From Akebia trifoliata (taxonomy: Eukaryota > Streptophyta > Magnoliopsida > Ranunculales > Lardizabalaceae): a stretch of DNA of 64,000 nucleotides. The notes under the pieces were generated by a model. It did not search any database. It saw only the letters and a program-made list of their open reading frames with translations, and was not told where the DNA came from. The position numbers and the translations under genes were made by a program. The stretch spans positions 25,761,756 through 25,825,755 of the forward strand of contig CM030707.1 in the NCBI GenBank assembly GCA_017979445.1. The letters are read 5' to 3'. Positions 20,981 through 33,243 of this stretch are shown here, one piece after another (position 1 is the stretch's first letter; each line of letters starts with the position of its first letter).

Positions 20981-22508
20981 TGTAGACACCCCATTTTCAC
21001 ACTTGCCTGATTAATCAACTCGTTAACTTGATTGCAACAATTCCCAATGATGGATGATATTCCAATACTCTATTTTGTTACTAGATATGTTTCAGAAATT
21101 CATATGAGGTATCTCAAGCAAACAAAATTGTAGAAACCATGCTACAATAGGAAAATATGACCCAAAAAACGTAGAAATCATTACTTTTCAAATAAAAAGA
21201 AACTTTACAATAAAAATCACTAAAAAATAATCAAATTACCAAAATATCCCTAACATCAAAACATCCTTAGAGCCCACAACACGCTTAGACAGACCTTTTC
21301 AAACACATAAAACAACAAATTGAAATCAAATAAACTACTTCGCCAACTTTCACCAAATTTGATAAAATTATGAAAATGCCCCTCATAGGGTTCACAATCA
21401 TTTCATGCCAAAAAATTTATGAGTGACACAAACCGATAATCTCATCAAATTTCTTGCGAAAAATTAATTCCAAAACATCAAAAAATGACTTTACAATGCA
21501 AAAGTCCTCTTCGGGGGCAAAACAGTAATTTTTAAATTTTTAAAATTTTAAATTATTAAATAAAACATTAATTAACGTAAAGTGAAACCTTAATAAAATT
21601 AATTTAAAAGTATGAACCAAAATAATTAATCAATCAAGCCCTTAGGCAAAATTGTTGATGGTTGTCCACTTATTTAAATGGAGCCCCTGATATTTACTAA
21701 AAGACCCCTCCATCTAGGGGCCTAAAGAATTAAAATATAATTAAGAGAGTTCTCCAAAAACTAAAAATATATTCTTTCATTGTACGTAAGAATTAAAACC
21801 CTAATTTAAAGAAACCTAGTCAATCAAATAAGACTTAAGTCAAAATCCTAATTCACTTTGTCTAAAAGAAATCTAATTAAACACAACTCTTCCAAAAAAA
21901 TCTATAAATAGAAGCCTTCACAACCTAATCTCACAGGTCAAGAGAAATCCTAGGAAAAGGAGGTCAGAAGCACCCCCCAACCTTCCCAAAATCCTAAATC
22001 CAAAGCCTTAACTCCTTACCTAACATTCAAACCCCAGTTTATGCTCAAAAAATATCCAGAAACCCTCCAAAAATACCTAAAAATTCTCTAAGAAAATTAG
22101 AAAACACTCAGATCTAGGGGAAGGATACCTCTGCTTGGAGATTAGAAGCGGATCCAGTGACAAATAAAAAATAGGAAAACTCACACGAGAACACTCTTCG
22201 AGAACTCTTAGGGAATCAATTGTTGCAATCACTTGGGTAAGTTAGGTTTTTATTTTACTTTTATTTTTTAGGTTCTTTTACGCAATGTAATAATTTTTGG
22301 GAAAGTAGAGACCGACGTTTGCTGGGCGGGATCGATGCCTAACACCTTCCGATTCCGTAACGTGATCCTTGGACCCTTTCTTTTAGTAGATTAGTACATT
22401 TTTTCGGTTTTGAGTAATGTTTTGATTCATAAACTGTAAAACTAGGTGGTGACTCCCAAACCCAAAAAAAAAAATGGATCTGCAACCCGTGGATCAAGGG
22501 CACTTTCA
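20981..22508 (+). mobile_element. Og-1 3' LTR
   Basis: 1528 bp, TGTAGACACCCC to CACTTTCA, clearly alike but diverged from the 5' LTR, so the insertion is not recent. The hairpin CGGGATCG (22327-22334) with CGATTCCG (22350-22357) encloses ATGCCTAACACCTTC. TATAAATA at 21903-21910. Confidence 0.9.
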
Positions 22509-22852
22509 GGCATCGAAGGACTCTAAAGGAATTAGAGGTAAAGGAATACCAAAAATAGAGGCAAAAGAAGCCTGATCAACAACAACCCATCGTATAGATG
22601 GTCGAGGCAAAACAAAGGCAAGGAAAGAAGGAAGATCTATCAAGATCTGCTCACCCGATTAATGTAAACTCGTCATGCAGGTTGTCGAGGCAAAATAAGA
22701 AGGGAATCTTCCTCCGCCTAGCCTCCGATATTTGGATACTCTACACTACTATTTCCTAGTCTTAATAACGAAAATGGCTGAAGAATTTATGGAGAGAAAG
22801 AAAAGAAAATGTTAGAAGTAGATTAAATTACAGATAAAATTAAAGAGTGAGA
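22509..22852 (-). pseudogene. Tat-A antisense ORF, upstream part
   Basis: Minus-strand reading shows an open stretch (SFASIFGIPLPLIPLESF) that ends at the Og-1 insertion point and resumes in the same frame beyond 12883 (NIDCLEFPFSYSVVVRAIS). This supports Og-1 as an insertion into a once-open reading frame. The rest to 22852 is too decayed to read. Confidence 0.5.
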
Positions 22853-24082
22853 TGATGAGACTATCGTTGTTCTTCTCACCGGAGTTAATAATAATCTTAG
22901 TTTTACCTTACTTGTGGGGCAAGTAGGGGATCGAACCCAAGAGAAAGGAGGAATAGAGCTAAGCTAAGAAGATAAAATTCAAATTAACTAAAAGGAATTA
23001 AAACTATTTTTCTTTGTATTTTTGAACTTATAAGAAGATGTAAAATTGCTAGAAAATAAACTAAAGTAAATGAAATTAAAAGCAAGTAAACTTATGAATT
23101 AAAACACCATTGGAGGTGGATCTACCTAAAACATGTTAATGAGCAATTTCTAGTCTCTAGCCTTTTTATAACTCAATCATAAGGGCTTGGTGTTAGCTCC
23201 TTAGATCTGAAAGTTTTGCAATTAAAATGAAATAAAGGAACAAAAACAAAGTAGAATTTCTTGAGAACTTCTTACTACAAATTATCTAATTTAAGCATAC
23301 TTTATCTTGATCTAATCTAAGCATAAAGTATCTATATTAAGAATAAAATGTGCAAGAAACTTAAAGAGAATTCATAAGCATTTTAAATAAAAGAAAGGCA
23401 TAAAATTAGAAATAACACAAGAACTTGCTCTAGGCTTTTCCACTCTCCAATGGAGGGGAACTTAGCCTAATGTCATTGCAAGAGAGGGAAGACAAGAGAT
23501 GAAAGAACTTTTCTTCATTTCATGGAGAAAATTACAACTTCTTCTTCTTCTACTTCTAACAAGACTAGTTAACCAAAAGAAAATAACTAGAAAATGAAAA
23601 TACAAAAAATAAGAGAATAGGCAAAGAGCCTTAGATTAAAGGAGTCTTGGATAAGAGAACCAAGATGGGACCTTTCTCTAGAAATGAAGGCTCTATTTAT
23701 AGATAAAAATGTGTGTAGAAGAGTCTAAAAGTAGCCTCCACTTTTCTTTGCACAAAAAGACAAAAGAGGAGAATATGAGTTAAGGATTAGGGCATTCCAA
23801 AGGATTAGGGCATTCCAAAGTGTTAGGGCATTCCAAAGTGGGCCCAAATGCTTTTGCCTTGAGATTTTGATTCCAAATTGTTGATTTTCTGCACAAGAAA
23901 CACACGTAATTAGATTTATCTAGTAAATAAATTTATTTATATATAATTAAGCCTAATTAACATGCAACGTGGTGGTTTGAGGCTTATCATGATTATTATC
24001 TTAATATAGAGAAATAGGTACAAAAATCAAGATAAATATCCAGAAAATGTGTGTATAATTGAGTGTTTGGAGACACTCATCA
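22853..24082. mobile_element. Solo LTR, unclassified
   Basis: 1230 bp with inverted ends TGATGAG...CTCATCA and a perfect 5-bp duplication TGAGA (22848-22852 and 24083-24087). There is no internal coding sequence, so it is a solo LTR or a small LTR-derived element; orientation is uncertain. It contains 'ctatttatag' at 23693-23702 and three copies of 'ttagggcattccaaag' (about 23784-23841). The family is not recognised. Confidence 0.8.
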
Positions 24083-25023
24083 TGAGACACAACCAAGAAT
24101 CCAAAAGTTAGTCTTATCCTAGAGTTAGTCTAAATCCTCTATGAGAAACGCCATGGGAGAACTCCCAATTCTTGGAGACTAACAGGGGGTTCATGTACCA
24201 TCATTTGTCAACACTAGGAAGAGAAGGAGCCAGTGCCATTGTTGTACTCTTGGAAGATAACGAGTAGTACCCCGAGCATTGGGGGATAGCTTTCAGATTG
24301 TATTTGGAGAGGAAATCATTGGGGATTATGCCCATATTTTCTACAATATTCACCAAATGATAGAAATTGCTAGATATTTGGCGTGGGGTCTAGTTTATCT
24401 TACTCACTATGTCCCTAAGAAAGAAAGAAAGAAGGAAACTAAGGCCATAATATTTTCTTGATGGCATTCGCCTAGGTTTTAGGGGTCCTTGCAAACTCGA
24501 ATAGACACAGAGGTAAGGATATAAAGACCCCTCCGAAGTTGGGTCACGTTAGCAATCATTGAGAAAGTAAGTTTGCAGAAAAGAGAAGAAAAGGAAAGAA
24601 GGTTACTCTGTTTGAAAGAGGTAAAAGTGGCAGTGAAGCAGAAAGAAAGAGTGAAAGAGTTTTTTTTTTCACAGAAGGTAGAGGGACGAGATCATAGATA
24701 GCAATATCACAGTAAAAGGGAAAATGAGCACTAAGTCTCTTATTTATAAGAAAAAATAAAGGAGTACATACTTCTGAGAAGAAAGCCTAAATCCAACCTA
24801 AATGTCATAGATTTGGGGTGCTAATGATAGTGGGGCACAAGGACAGACATAAATGAAGATTGATTCATCTTAGCCATCAGAGATGATTTGAAACAACATT
24901 ACATTAAATGCGTCGATTAATTAAAAATAGAAGTAATTATAGAGAGTCAAGGCATCCAATGAGAAAGAGGTTATGTGTCTTGAGAAGACAGTGAGACTTT
25001 GTGTCTCCTTGAGAAGGGGTAAT
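24083..25023 (+). other. Tat-A 3' end: antisense promoter region and polypurine tract
   Basis: After the solo LTR, Tat-A continues to its LTR. 24560-24660 is purine-rich. The tract gagaaggggtaat (25011-25023) precedes the LTR. The plus-strand ORF 24279-24461 ends in a simple 'aagaaagaaagaaagaagg' run and is not called a gene. Confidence 0.6.
24741..24748 (-). promoter_or_regulatory. TATA-like box for Tat-A antisense ORF
   Basis: Minus-strand TATAAATA within the palindromic cttatttataag, followed on the minus strand by the CT-rich 24660-24560 and then the antisense ORF. It parallels the arrangement in Pal-B. Inference. Confidence 0.35.
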
Positions 25024-25580
25024 TGTAGAGGTAAATAACCGCATAATTATCTTAAGTCGTACACGTGTCCAGGCCATTGAATGATACCATGCATAGATCA
25101 GTATGCGGACACTACCCAACAGTAAGGCAGGTCAAAGCAGAGATATCCCTAGTCTAGCTAGAAGGACTACACAACACTAAATAAGATCTGACCTGCCAAA
25201 GAAGACAGATCTAGTCAGAGAATACTTGTAATCCTGATAAGATCACATCAAGCCCAGAGATCTCAGAGTAGATCTCCCCATTATAGTATATCCAATTCAA
25301 AAGATTCTCATTCTGTTTGTGGATCCACAGAATCAAGAAATTCCTCGGGATCACCACTCGTGAGAGGAGAAAATCCTGATTCATAATAAAGATCCATAAA
25401 TAGCATAATTAGCACAAAAGAATAAATCTTTTTTGATGGATTGAAGGTCTAACCAGTTCTTTAGACTATTCCCTACTTTTTTAACTTGAGCGTCGGAGAG
25501 TTTTTGGCAGGTACCACGTCGGCACGAGGAGGCAGATGGAAAGAGTGACTTCAGACCCATCACCAGATTCTAATCACACA
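25024..25580 (+). mobile_element. Tat-A 3' LTR
   Basis: 557 bp, TGTAGAGG to CACACA, collinear with the Tat-B 5' LTR 47250-47827 (shared cgtacacgtgtccaggcc, cccagcagtaaggcaggtca, ggaggtctaaccagtt). The Tat-A 5' part must lie left of the window. Confidence 0.85.
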
Positions 25581-26149
25581 ATTATAGATTGAGGACTCAA
25601 GACATTTTTTCCAAGTAGTAGGACTAAGGCATTGTGATCTACAAAGAATATCTGGGCAATGTTAAGAGATTCCATAGTAGCTTGCCAGTCTTGAACCTCT
25701 TCTTCATATTCTTTGCCTTCTTTTAAGATTTCTTTGTTCAGACTTACTTTTTCTCCCTTGGCCAAGGCTACATAATTATCGTGTTTAGGTACTTTGAAGA
25801 TTCTTTCTACTCAAGTCATATGTTAAAATTTATTGGAAGAGAGGGATAAAGGTTGTCCTTGGTCCAACAGATAAGGATTTTCATCTTCTAAGGAGTTGAA
25901 TTCTTCTAAGTCCATCTGTGTTGAAACATAACCAATGAAAGTAGGGCTATCTTGATTAGGTATGAATAAATAGTAAATTTCATCTACGGTTAGGTTGAAT
26001 GGTTCACAATCGATGGTGAAAACTTTATAAGGGATCGTTATTCCAATAAAAGGGGGACAAGGTGATTTAGGTTTGATTGGATGGATGAATAGCACTGGGT
26101 CAAATGGAAATTGGGTATTGGACAACATATTCAAATTCTAAGGAGGTTG
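25581..26149 (-). pseudogene. Og-0 region after gag, unrecognised
   Basis: Minus-strand continuation of the gag of Og-0. Two short ORFs (25823-26134 and 25574-25765) are open but match nothing I know; by position they belong to the gag-protease linker. The segment starts exactly at the Tat-A LTR end, so Tat-A probably inserted into Og-0 and the rest of Og-0 lies left of the window. Confidence 0.45.
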
Positions 26150-27390
26150 GTAAGTGGGCAGGGATTGGTGGTAATATTTGGTTGCGCAGGGACATCTATA
26201 GTAAGTTTTTTGGTATCGATAAGGTCTTGAATGGTATAATGAAAAGTCACACAATGATCAGTAAGGTGATCATGATTCTGATGAAACTTACAAAATAAAT
26301 TTGGATAGTCAGAACTGGGGAGCGGATTTGGTAAAGCTCAAGGTTGGAAAGGTGTAATGAGTCCTTTATTTAATAGTTTTTGAAAAACAATACTTAAGGG
26401 TATCCCAAAATCAATAAATTGTCGATGCGATCGAGGCGGACTAGGACTAACTTGATTAGTAAGTTGGGTAGCATATTGGATCGGTATAGCAGATATATTG
26501 GCTGCATGGACCTAATTGATGTTGGGTTTGGAATTGGTATAGGATTTTTTGAGCTTATTGTTAGAAGGGTTGGAAAGGATTCCAAATGCGCAGGCATCTT
26601 CCAGTTGGCTATTGACTTGTAATAAAGACTCGAATGTGGAAAGGTATTGGGAGATTAAATGTTGGGCATACCCCTGAGTGAGATTCTTTCGGATAATAGC
26701 TATATGTTCCTTTTCTGATGGTCTATCCCACATCTGTGCAGGCTTAGCTATCCAATGACTGATAAAGTCAGTAAAAATTTTCCCATTATTTTGTTTTCGT
26801 GCTTCTAAATCTCTTTTGAAAGTCTCAATCTGAGTATTGTACTTGTATTGATGCCAGAATAACTTTGGCATATTTTCCCAAGTTTCAATCGTATACAGGT
26901 CTTGACACATCAGTTATTGTAGTGTCGATCCTGACAAAGTACATTGAAAAAACAATGTCATTTACTTATCATTGAGGCTTAAAGTGTGCATGTTAGTGAC
27001 ATATACCTTTAGGTATGTTCTTGCGCAACCTGTTCCACTGAATTTTTCTATATCTAGCATTACAAAATTTTCAGATAAACAAATCCTAGGCATGTAATTC
27101 AGAACATCAATTCCCTTTACATTTTTTAGGATTGTCTTCAACTAAGACATTCTCTTGGTTAACATGGGACTTTCATTGATGGGTTCTTCATCTCCATTGA
27201 GTTCAAAAACCTTTTGTGGGTATCTGATTGCGCTACCTTCAGCCCTCTTTCCCTTGGGCTAATCAGAGGGGTTTTCCATTGATTTGAGATCTGTTCTAAC
27301 ACCTCTACTTTATTTTTTTATGTTGTTTATGTCTGTGGTGAAGACTTCTAGGATCTTGTGGATCTCTGCAAATTCAAATTGTGAGGTCAT
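26150..27390 (-). pseudogene. Og-0 gag, decayed
   Basis: Starts MTSQFEFAEIHKILEVFTTD at 27390. Capsid-like segments follow: LNYMPRICLSENFVMLDIEK, GTGCARTYLKVYVTNMHT, then in the longest open part (26512-26910) KLFWHQYKYNTQIETFKRDL, FTDFISHWIAKPAQMWDRPS and EKEHIAIIRKNL, then LEDACAFGI. A cysteine/histidine cluster CKFHQNHDHLTDHC and IQDLID follow near 26200-26290. These are the retrotransposon gag pattern and C-terminal zinc-binding-like motif of the Tat lineage. Several stops and frameshifts make it non-functional. It gives the clearest lineage assignment for the family, since Og-1, Og-2 and Og-3 lack gag. Confidence 0.8.
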
Positions 27391-28596
27391 TTTTGATTGT
27401 TGACTTGGTACTGACGTTCGTTCTAACCAACTGGACCTATGACCCTAACTAGGCGGTAGACGATTGAGTTTAGGTGCAATGAATGCGAATTTAATCAATT
27501 TCGATATTAAGGGTCCCTCTTGATAGCATTTTAATAAGTCTTAAGGTTATTGAATTTTGTGCACCAATCAATTAAATAATTCATTCATGCAATGATTAAT
27601 TTATTTAAAGGGAAAGTAATTTCATTAAATTATTAAAAATAAGGACAAATGTCGCTTTCATTGAATAACAACTTTCAATGATCTGATTTAAACCTTGAGG
27701 TGACATGAAAAAGGTACTTTAGTAATTTTTCAAGGTCCATCTAAAAATTAAATCTTTGTAAAAATCTTTTTCTTCCCTTTTTTTTAGAAAAACCTTTTTT
27801 TTCTTTTGAAATGGGTTGGGACCAGAATTAGAAAATGTTTAAATGCCGTTTTGAATGGCCCGGCCCATAATGATTATTGGATCAAGATGGACTGGGTCAT
27901 TTTAATTTATTACAATAGTTAAATGGATTTTTTATTGGGTTGGTACACCCAATGATATGATAGTCTTAAGTTAGATAAAAAAAATGTTTGATTAGCTTAA
28001 GGATGAGATTGTCATTTACTGATCTAAACGATTGAATAGTCTTTTTTTTCATAAAGACAATTCGGAACATCCACAATAAGTTTGGGTCGTGATCTATAAG
28101 CAGGTTTGTAGACTATGTTTACTACGTGCAATGCATTTATTTGGCCACCCTTGCCCAAGTACACGTATAGACATCTCGAGCGTACCCAATCAGACGGTAC
28201 GTTGCGACTTGGATTGATTTACCATATAGGTATGAGGTCAGAGTTGTAGTTTTCGTAAATGGTTTAACGTCCCACAAGGAGACCAACTATGCACTAGTAC
28301 TACATTGGCAATAAGGACATGTGACTTTACGACTTACAGCAGGACAAAGAATTAGGTCACTCCAACGTTGGGTGCATTGATATACCTTTCAGGGCCACTT
28401 GATTAAACAGTATTGATGCCCCAATTTTATATACCATAAAGGTACGTGACTGGAGTTGTAATTTCAATGAATGACGACACATCCAACGAGGATGGCGGGC
28501 CATGAACTAGTACCATATTGACTATAAGAAACATGCAAGTATGCAATGCATCATAAATTAAACATGTTAATGGTGTGTGCAAATAAGGTAGGGTGC
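27391..28596 (-). other. Og-0 leader, distal part (inverted relative to Og-2)
   Basis: Reverse complement of Og-2 about 31150-32700, including the conserved leader module (28570-28100) and the stretch around 'gcccataatgattattggatc' (27860). It stops at 28596, where Og-2 begins, and resumes at 40057 with gcccgaggtg. Confidence 0.8.
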
Positions 28597-30181
28597 TGTA
28601 GACACTCCATTTTTGCACTCGCCAGATTAATCAACTCGTCAATCCAATCGCAACGGTTCCCAATGATGGATGTCTATTCCAATGCTTTATTTTGTTACCA
28701 GATATGTTTCAGAAATCCGGATGAGGTATCTCGAACTGACAAAACTTTAGAAACCACGCTACACTAGGAAAATACGACCCTAGAAACATAGAAATCATCA
28801 TCTCGCAAACCAAAAAGAAGCTTCACGATAAAAACCACTAAAAATGATCAAATTACCAAAATACCCCTAACATCAAAACAACCCTAGAACCTATGTTACG
28901 CTTAGGAAAACCCATTCAAAACACATAAAACAATAAATTGAAACCAAATAAACAACTTCGCCAATTTTCACAAAATTTGACAAAATTAGGAAAATATCCC
29001 TCATAAAATTCACGACCATTTGACACAAAAAAATTCATAAATGACAAAAACCAACATTCCCATTGAATTCCTTATGAAAAACTGATTCCAAAAACGACTT
29101 AAAACATAAAAACTCCTCTTCGAGGGAAAAACGGTAATTTTACAACTTTAATAATTAAAATTTCAAAATTAATAAACAAATCATTAAATAATGTAAAGTG
29201 AAACATTAAAGTCAATCAAGTAAGACTAAAGTCAATCTTAAAGTCAATCAAGTAAGACTAAAGTCAAGATATTAAAAGCCAACCAAGAAAGACTAAAGTC
29301 AAAGTATTAAAGTCAATCTCATAAGACTAAAGTCAAAACCCTAAATCAAAACCCTAACCTAAACTAATCAAGTCAATCTCATAAGACTAAATTCAAAATC
29401 CTAAATCAAAACCCTAATCTAAACTAATCAAGTCAATCTCATAAGACTAAAGTCAAAACCCTAAATCAAAACCCTAACCTAAACTAATCAAGTCAATCTC
29501 ATAAGACTAAAGTCAAAACCCTAACTAAAACTCTAAAAGAAACCCTAATCAAACCCTAATGCTTCTAAAAAACTTTATAAAAAAGAGCCTCCACACCCTA
29601 TTTTCGTATCAAAGAAAAAATCCTAGAAAAAGTAGGTGAAGAAGCCTCCACAATCTCTCCAAAACCCTAATTTTGGAGTCCCAACTCCTTACCTAACACC
29701 CCTACTTCGATTTTAGCCTAAAAAATACCCAGAAATCTTTCAAAAACACCCTCAAAATCTACAACAAATTCGAAGCACCCAGATCCAAGAAGGAGATACC
29801 TTGGCTCAGAGATCAGAAATCAGATCCGGAGACAGAACAAAGTAAGGAGTACGGTACAAGGAGCAATTTCACCAGATCTAAGGGAATAGAACCTTTGCAG
29901 ATCGAAGGTAAGATTTTTGTTATTTTTTTATCTAGATTTTGTCATTAGCGATGTAGTCTTATTTAAGATAAGTAGAGACCGGCATTGGCCGAGCGGGGTT
30001 GGTGCCTAACACCTTCCAACCCCGTAATATGATCCCTAGATTCAGTTTTTCTGTAGTAGATTAGTTTTTTTATCCGTTTTAGAGTCAGTTTGGTTTCTAG
30101 ACCATAATAACTAGTTGGCGACTCCCAAACCTCAAGGGTTAAAAGCGGATCCGCGTACCCCGTGGTTCGAGGGCACTTTCA
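28597..30181 (+). mobile_element. Og-2 5' LTR
   Basis: 1585 bp. TATAAAAA at 29576-29583. A 9-bp stem CGGGGTTGG (29994-30002) with CCAACCCCG (30016-30024) encloses TGCCTAACACCTT. Four 60-bp direct repeats start at 29311, 29371, 29431 and 29491 (agtcaatctcataagactaa...accctaa); the 3' LTR has three (39186, 39246, 39306). Confidence 0.93.
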
Positions 30182-30200
30182 GTGGCGACTCCACTGGAGA
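30182..30200 (+). other. Og-2 primer-binding region
   Basis: g + tggcgactccactggaga, the best kept copy of the family's primer site, one base after the LTR end. Confidence 0.65.
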
Positions 30201-31149
30201 CTATTGAGGATCAAACTTGAAAAGCCCCAAGTATGGGAGCATTGCCAAGATGACCTAGTTTTTTTTATTATTTAGTTCGATTTATTTTATTTATTTTTCC
30301 TATTTATTTATTTTTGTGACTTGATTGCAGATGATTTTGGGCATTGCATTTTTTTTTTCCAATTAAGGATCACTTTTTGATGACCCCTAAATAATGAAAG
30401 ATTCAAATTGACATATGAAAATGATGGAATGATGAAGGTTGGGACAGTAATGTTAAAATGTTTTACAAAACATTCTAGTGAGAATTAAGTCTGGGAACCT
30501 TTATTAAAACGTAGATCTCATCGAGTAGATTAATTTAGAATCTGAGTTCACTCAATTTCATTATCGAAAGGCTTAGATATCATCGATACAAGTTCAATCT
30601 GTAAATCTGGAATTGTTTCTGAATGAAGGTTGGGACAACAATGTTAAAACGTTTTTACAGAATATTATAGTGAGAACTAAGTCTAGGCACCTATTAATAA
30701 AATATAGATCTCATCGAGTAGATTAATTTAGAACTTGAATTCACTCGATTTTGTTATCGGGAGCCTTAGATATCATCGATGCAAGTTCGGATTATATTTT
30801 CCTAATTCACAGAAAATCTGAATTTATCTAATGTTGGCACAATTAATGTTCCTGAGAGTGAGCTCATTTCAACCATTGTCATTCTATCATCAATGTAACA
30901 TCTATTGGAATCTCGATTTATTTTGGATCACCCAAAAGTGATCATTGATTGGACCTTAAAAATTATAAAAATTATGCCTATTGCAATGTTTGTTTGATCA
31001 ATTATTATATGCCATTCTCATTAATTGATTTTCCATGATCTTGACAGATATATTTGTGATGTGTTTGCTTTCATCTTAATTTCGATGTGATGGGCTTTGT
31101 ATTATTTTTTTGATCAATATTCATTTGATATCTATAGGTGATGACATAA
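30201..31149 (+). other. Og-2 proximal leader with a direct duplication
   Basis: Two diverged copies of about 205 bp (about 30430-30635 and 30636-30800) share gaaggttgggacarya, cgtttttacarar, gatctcatcgagtagattaatttagaa and ttagatatcatcgat. No host gene recognised. Confidence 0.7.
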
Positions 31150-31900
31150 TCTGGCCCATGGGCCCATGTGTTTGAAAAAGGCCTCGGGCACACCCCACCC
31201 TGTTTTGCACACACCACATGCATGTTTACTGTTTTGCACACTTACACGTCCTATATAGCCAATGTGGCACTAGTGCGTGGACCGATCTCTTCGGAGATGC
31301 GACGTCATTCATGAAAATCACAACTCCAGTCACGTACCTTAGGGTATATCAAACTGGGGCATCAATACCGCCTGATCAGGTGATTCTGAGAGATGTATTG
31401 ATGCACCCAGGCTGGAACGACCTGAGCCTTTTACCTATTGTGAGCCACACAGTCACATGTCCCGATTGCCAACGTAGTACTAGTACGTGGTCGGTCCCCT
31501 CGTGGGATGCCAAACCATTTATGAAAGCTACAACTCTTGACTCGTACCCATAGGTATGTAAAAGATAATCTAAGTATATCAATTGCACTTCTTGGTCAAA
31601 ACCAGTGCCTAATCGAGATCTTGCCCCGTTGTACCCTACTGTACGAGGGGGATAGACTACGTCTATTCTAGACGAGAGGTATTTAAGTGGGCCCTTGCTC
31701 AGCATCGTGCGCCACCTCTCAACTGGAGATCAAACTGGCTATTTTTGGCTTCAGAGAAGTGGGTTGAGGTTTTAGATTATCACCTATACGGTATATCAAA
31801 CCAAGTCACCACGTATCGAAAGGTATATAGGTGTGCTTGGGCAAGGGTGGCCAGATAAAAATGCATTGCACGTAGTAAGCTTAGAGTCTAGAAACCTTTC
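31150..31900 (+). other. Conserved leader module (Og-2 copy)
   Basis: Same module as 16140-16870. Internal repeats are clear here: 'aatgtggcactagtgcgtgg...caactccagtcacgtacc' (31260-31338) and 'aacgtagtactagtacgtgg...caactcttgactcgtaccc' (31469-31550). The open frame at 31218-31553 is not conserved in other copies. Confidence 0.7.
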
Positions 31901-33243
31901 CTGTAGGTCACGACTCGAACTTGTCGTGGGTGTTCCCGGGTTGTTTATTGAATGGAACCTTTGGATTGATGAATGTATAGATCAGAGTGTATGATTGTCC
32001 CCAAGGATCAAAAATGTTATTTTTGGAAATTAAAATGGGTGCACCAACCCAATAAAAAATCCATTTTAAACTTGACCCAGTCCATCTCGATCCAACGATC
32101 ATTATGGGCCGAGCCATTTGAATCAAAATGAAATTCAAATTTTTTTCTGATTCGGATTTTAAACCCATTTTAAAAAAAGAAAAATGTTTTCTAGAAGAGA
32201 AATACTTTTCAAAAGTAAAATATTTTCCGGAAGAATAAGATTTTTCAAAAGGAAATGCTTTCCCAAAAGGTTTTCTAAAAGAAAATATTTTCTAAAAAAA
32301 AGAAAAGGAAGAAAAATATTTTTCAGAAAAAAATGATTTACAAAAAATCTATTTTTGCATGAAAAATTATTGAAATATGTTTGTGGAAGTTGTTATTCAA
32401 TGAAAACATTATTTGTCAATATTTTTCAAAAGTGCAATAAAATTATTTTTTTGAATAATCATTACATTAATGAATTGTTTAATGGATTGGTGCACAAAAT
32501 TCAATAAAATCTCAAGGTTCATTTAAAATGTTATCAAGGGGGTGACACTGAAATTGGTTAAATTCACCTTCAAAGAGGTTTAAGGGTTATCATTGTGTCT
32601 AAGCTCAATCGTCCATCGTCTAGCTAGGGTTGTAAATCCAGTCAGTCAGAGTAAACGTCAATATCAAATCAACAGTCAGAAATGACCTCAAAATTTCTCA
32701 ACATTATCCAGTTGTTCTTTGAAGATCATAGTGCTTCAATCCTACCGGTTATAAGCAATATCTCAGTCCTCAGTCCTAATCAAACTCGTGTGGGTACTTG
32801 TCTTGAGTATTCATGAGTCATTTGGGTTAGCTCGAGTCTTTTTTACTAACAAGGTCATGTCTTCCTTAGATTGAGTCTACTATTTCCTATTGAGTCAAGT
32901 TAGTTAATCGAGTCTATAGAGGTGTCTGTTGCCCCATCTGAAATTGATCGGATAAAAGAAATTTTTGAATACCTCGAGCGCATTAACGAATTAACTAATA
33001 ATTTGATAGATTTCGTTTCTGAACAAGAAGAGAAGAGTCGGACTCAACCTTTAATCGAGAAAGGAAAGGTATTTGACCTCGAAACAAAAAATAATTCCTA
33101 AAGAGATTCAAATAGAAACAATCTTTTCCCTAAAGGAACACGAGGGGATAATGAATTTACTCAGAAATTTCAAAAGACTTGTTCGTGTGATCATATGAGG
33201 GTATGTTAGGTACAAGCTTGGGTGTTGTTCAACACGGAATAGA
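31901..33243 (+). other. Og-2 distal leader, gag start trace and pre-RT trace
   Basis: 31901-32690 pairs as an inverted copy with Og-0 28080-27390. At 32686 'atgacctcaaaatttctc' matches the Og-0 gag start, then similarity ends: gag is deleted. Around 33100-33220 'gaggggataatgaatttactcagaaatttc' matches the pre-RT remnant at 17720 and 62500. Runs of 'tttttcaaaagaaaat' at 32180-32350 are low-complexity. Confidence 0.6.

Larger units (their letters stand above)
12884..22508 (+). mobile_element. Og-1: internally deleted Ogre/Tat-like element carrying an importin-beta fragment
   Basis: Two LTRs (12884-14398 and 20981-22508), a primer-site region, a long leader, a small pol remnant, a structured 3' region, an 83-bp repeat array and a polypurine tract. 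gag, protease, reverse transcriptase and integrase are absent. Flanks are gacat (12879-12883) and ggcat (22509-22513), a 4/5 duplication. It sits inside the Tat-A antisense ORF. Confidence 0.9.

Noticed and set aside
22920..22945. tRNA B-box-like 'gggttcgatcccc' on the minus strand, perhaps a SINE
   Set aside because: No matching A box, no tRNA fold and no SINE tail; it lies inside an LTR with its own target duplication.
29311..29530. Telomere-like CCCTAA words
   Set aside because: They are part of a 60-bp repeat within the Og-2 LTR and not CCCTAAA tandem units; no interstitial telomere.
27390..32700. Large inverted repeat around the Og-2 5' LTR as a foldback element
   Set aside because: Explained by Og-2 inserting in opposite orientation into the leader of the related Og-0; the GGTGC duplication at both ends fits.
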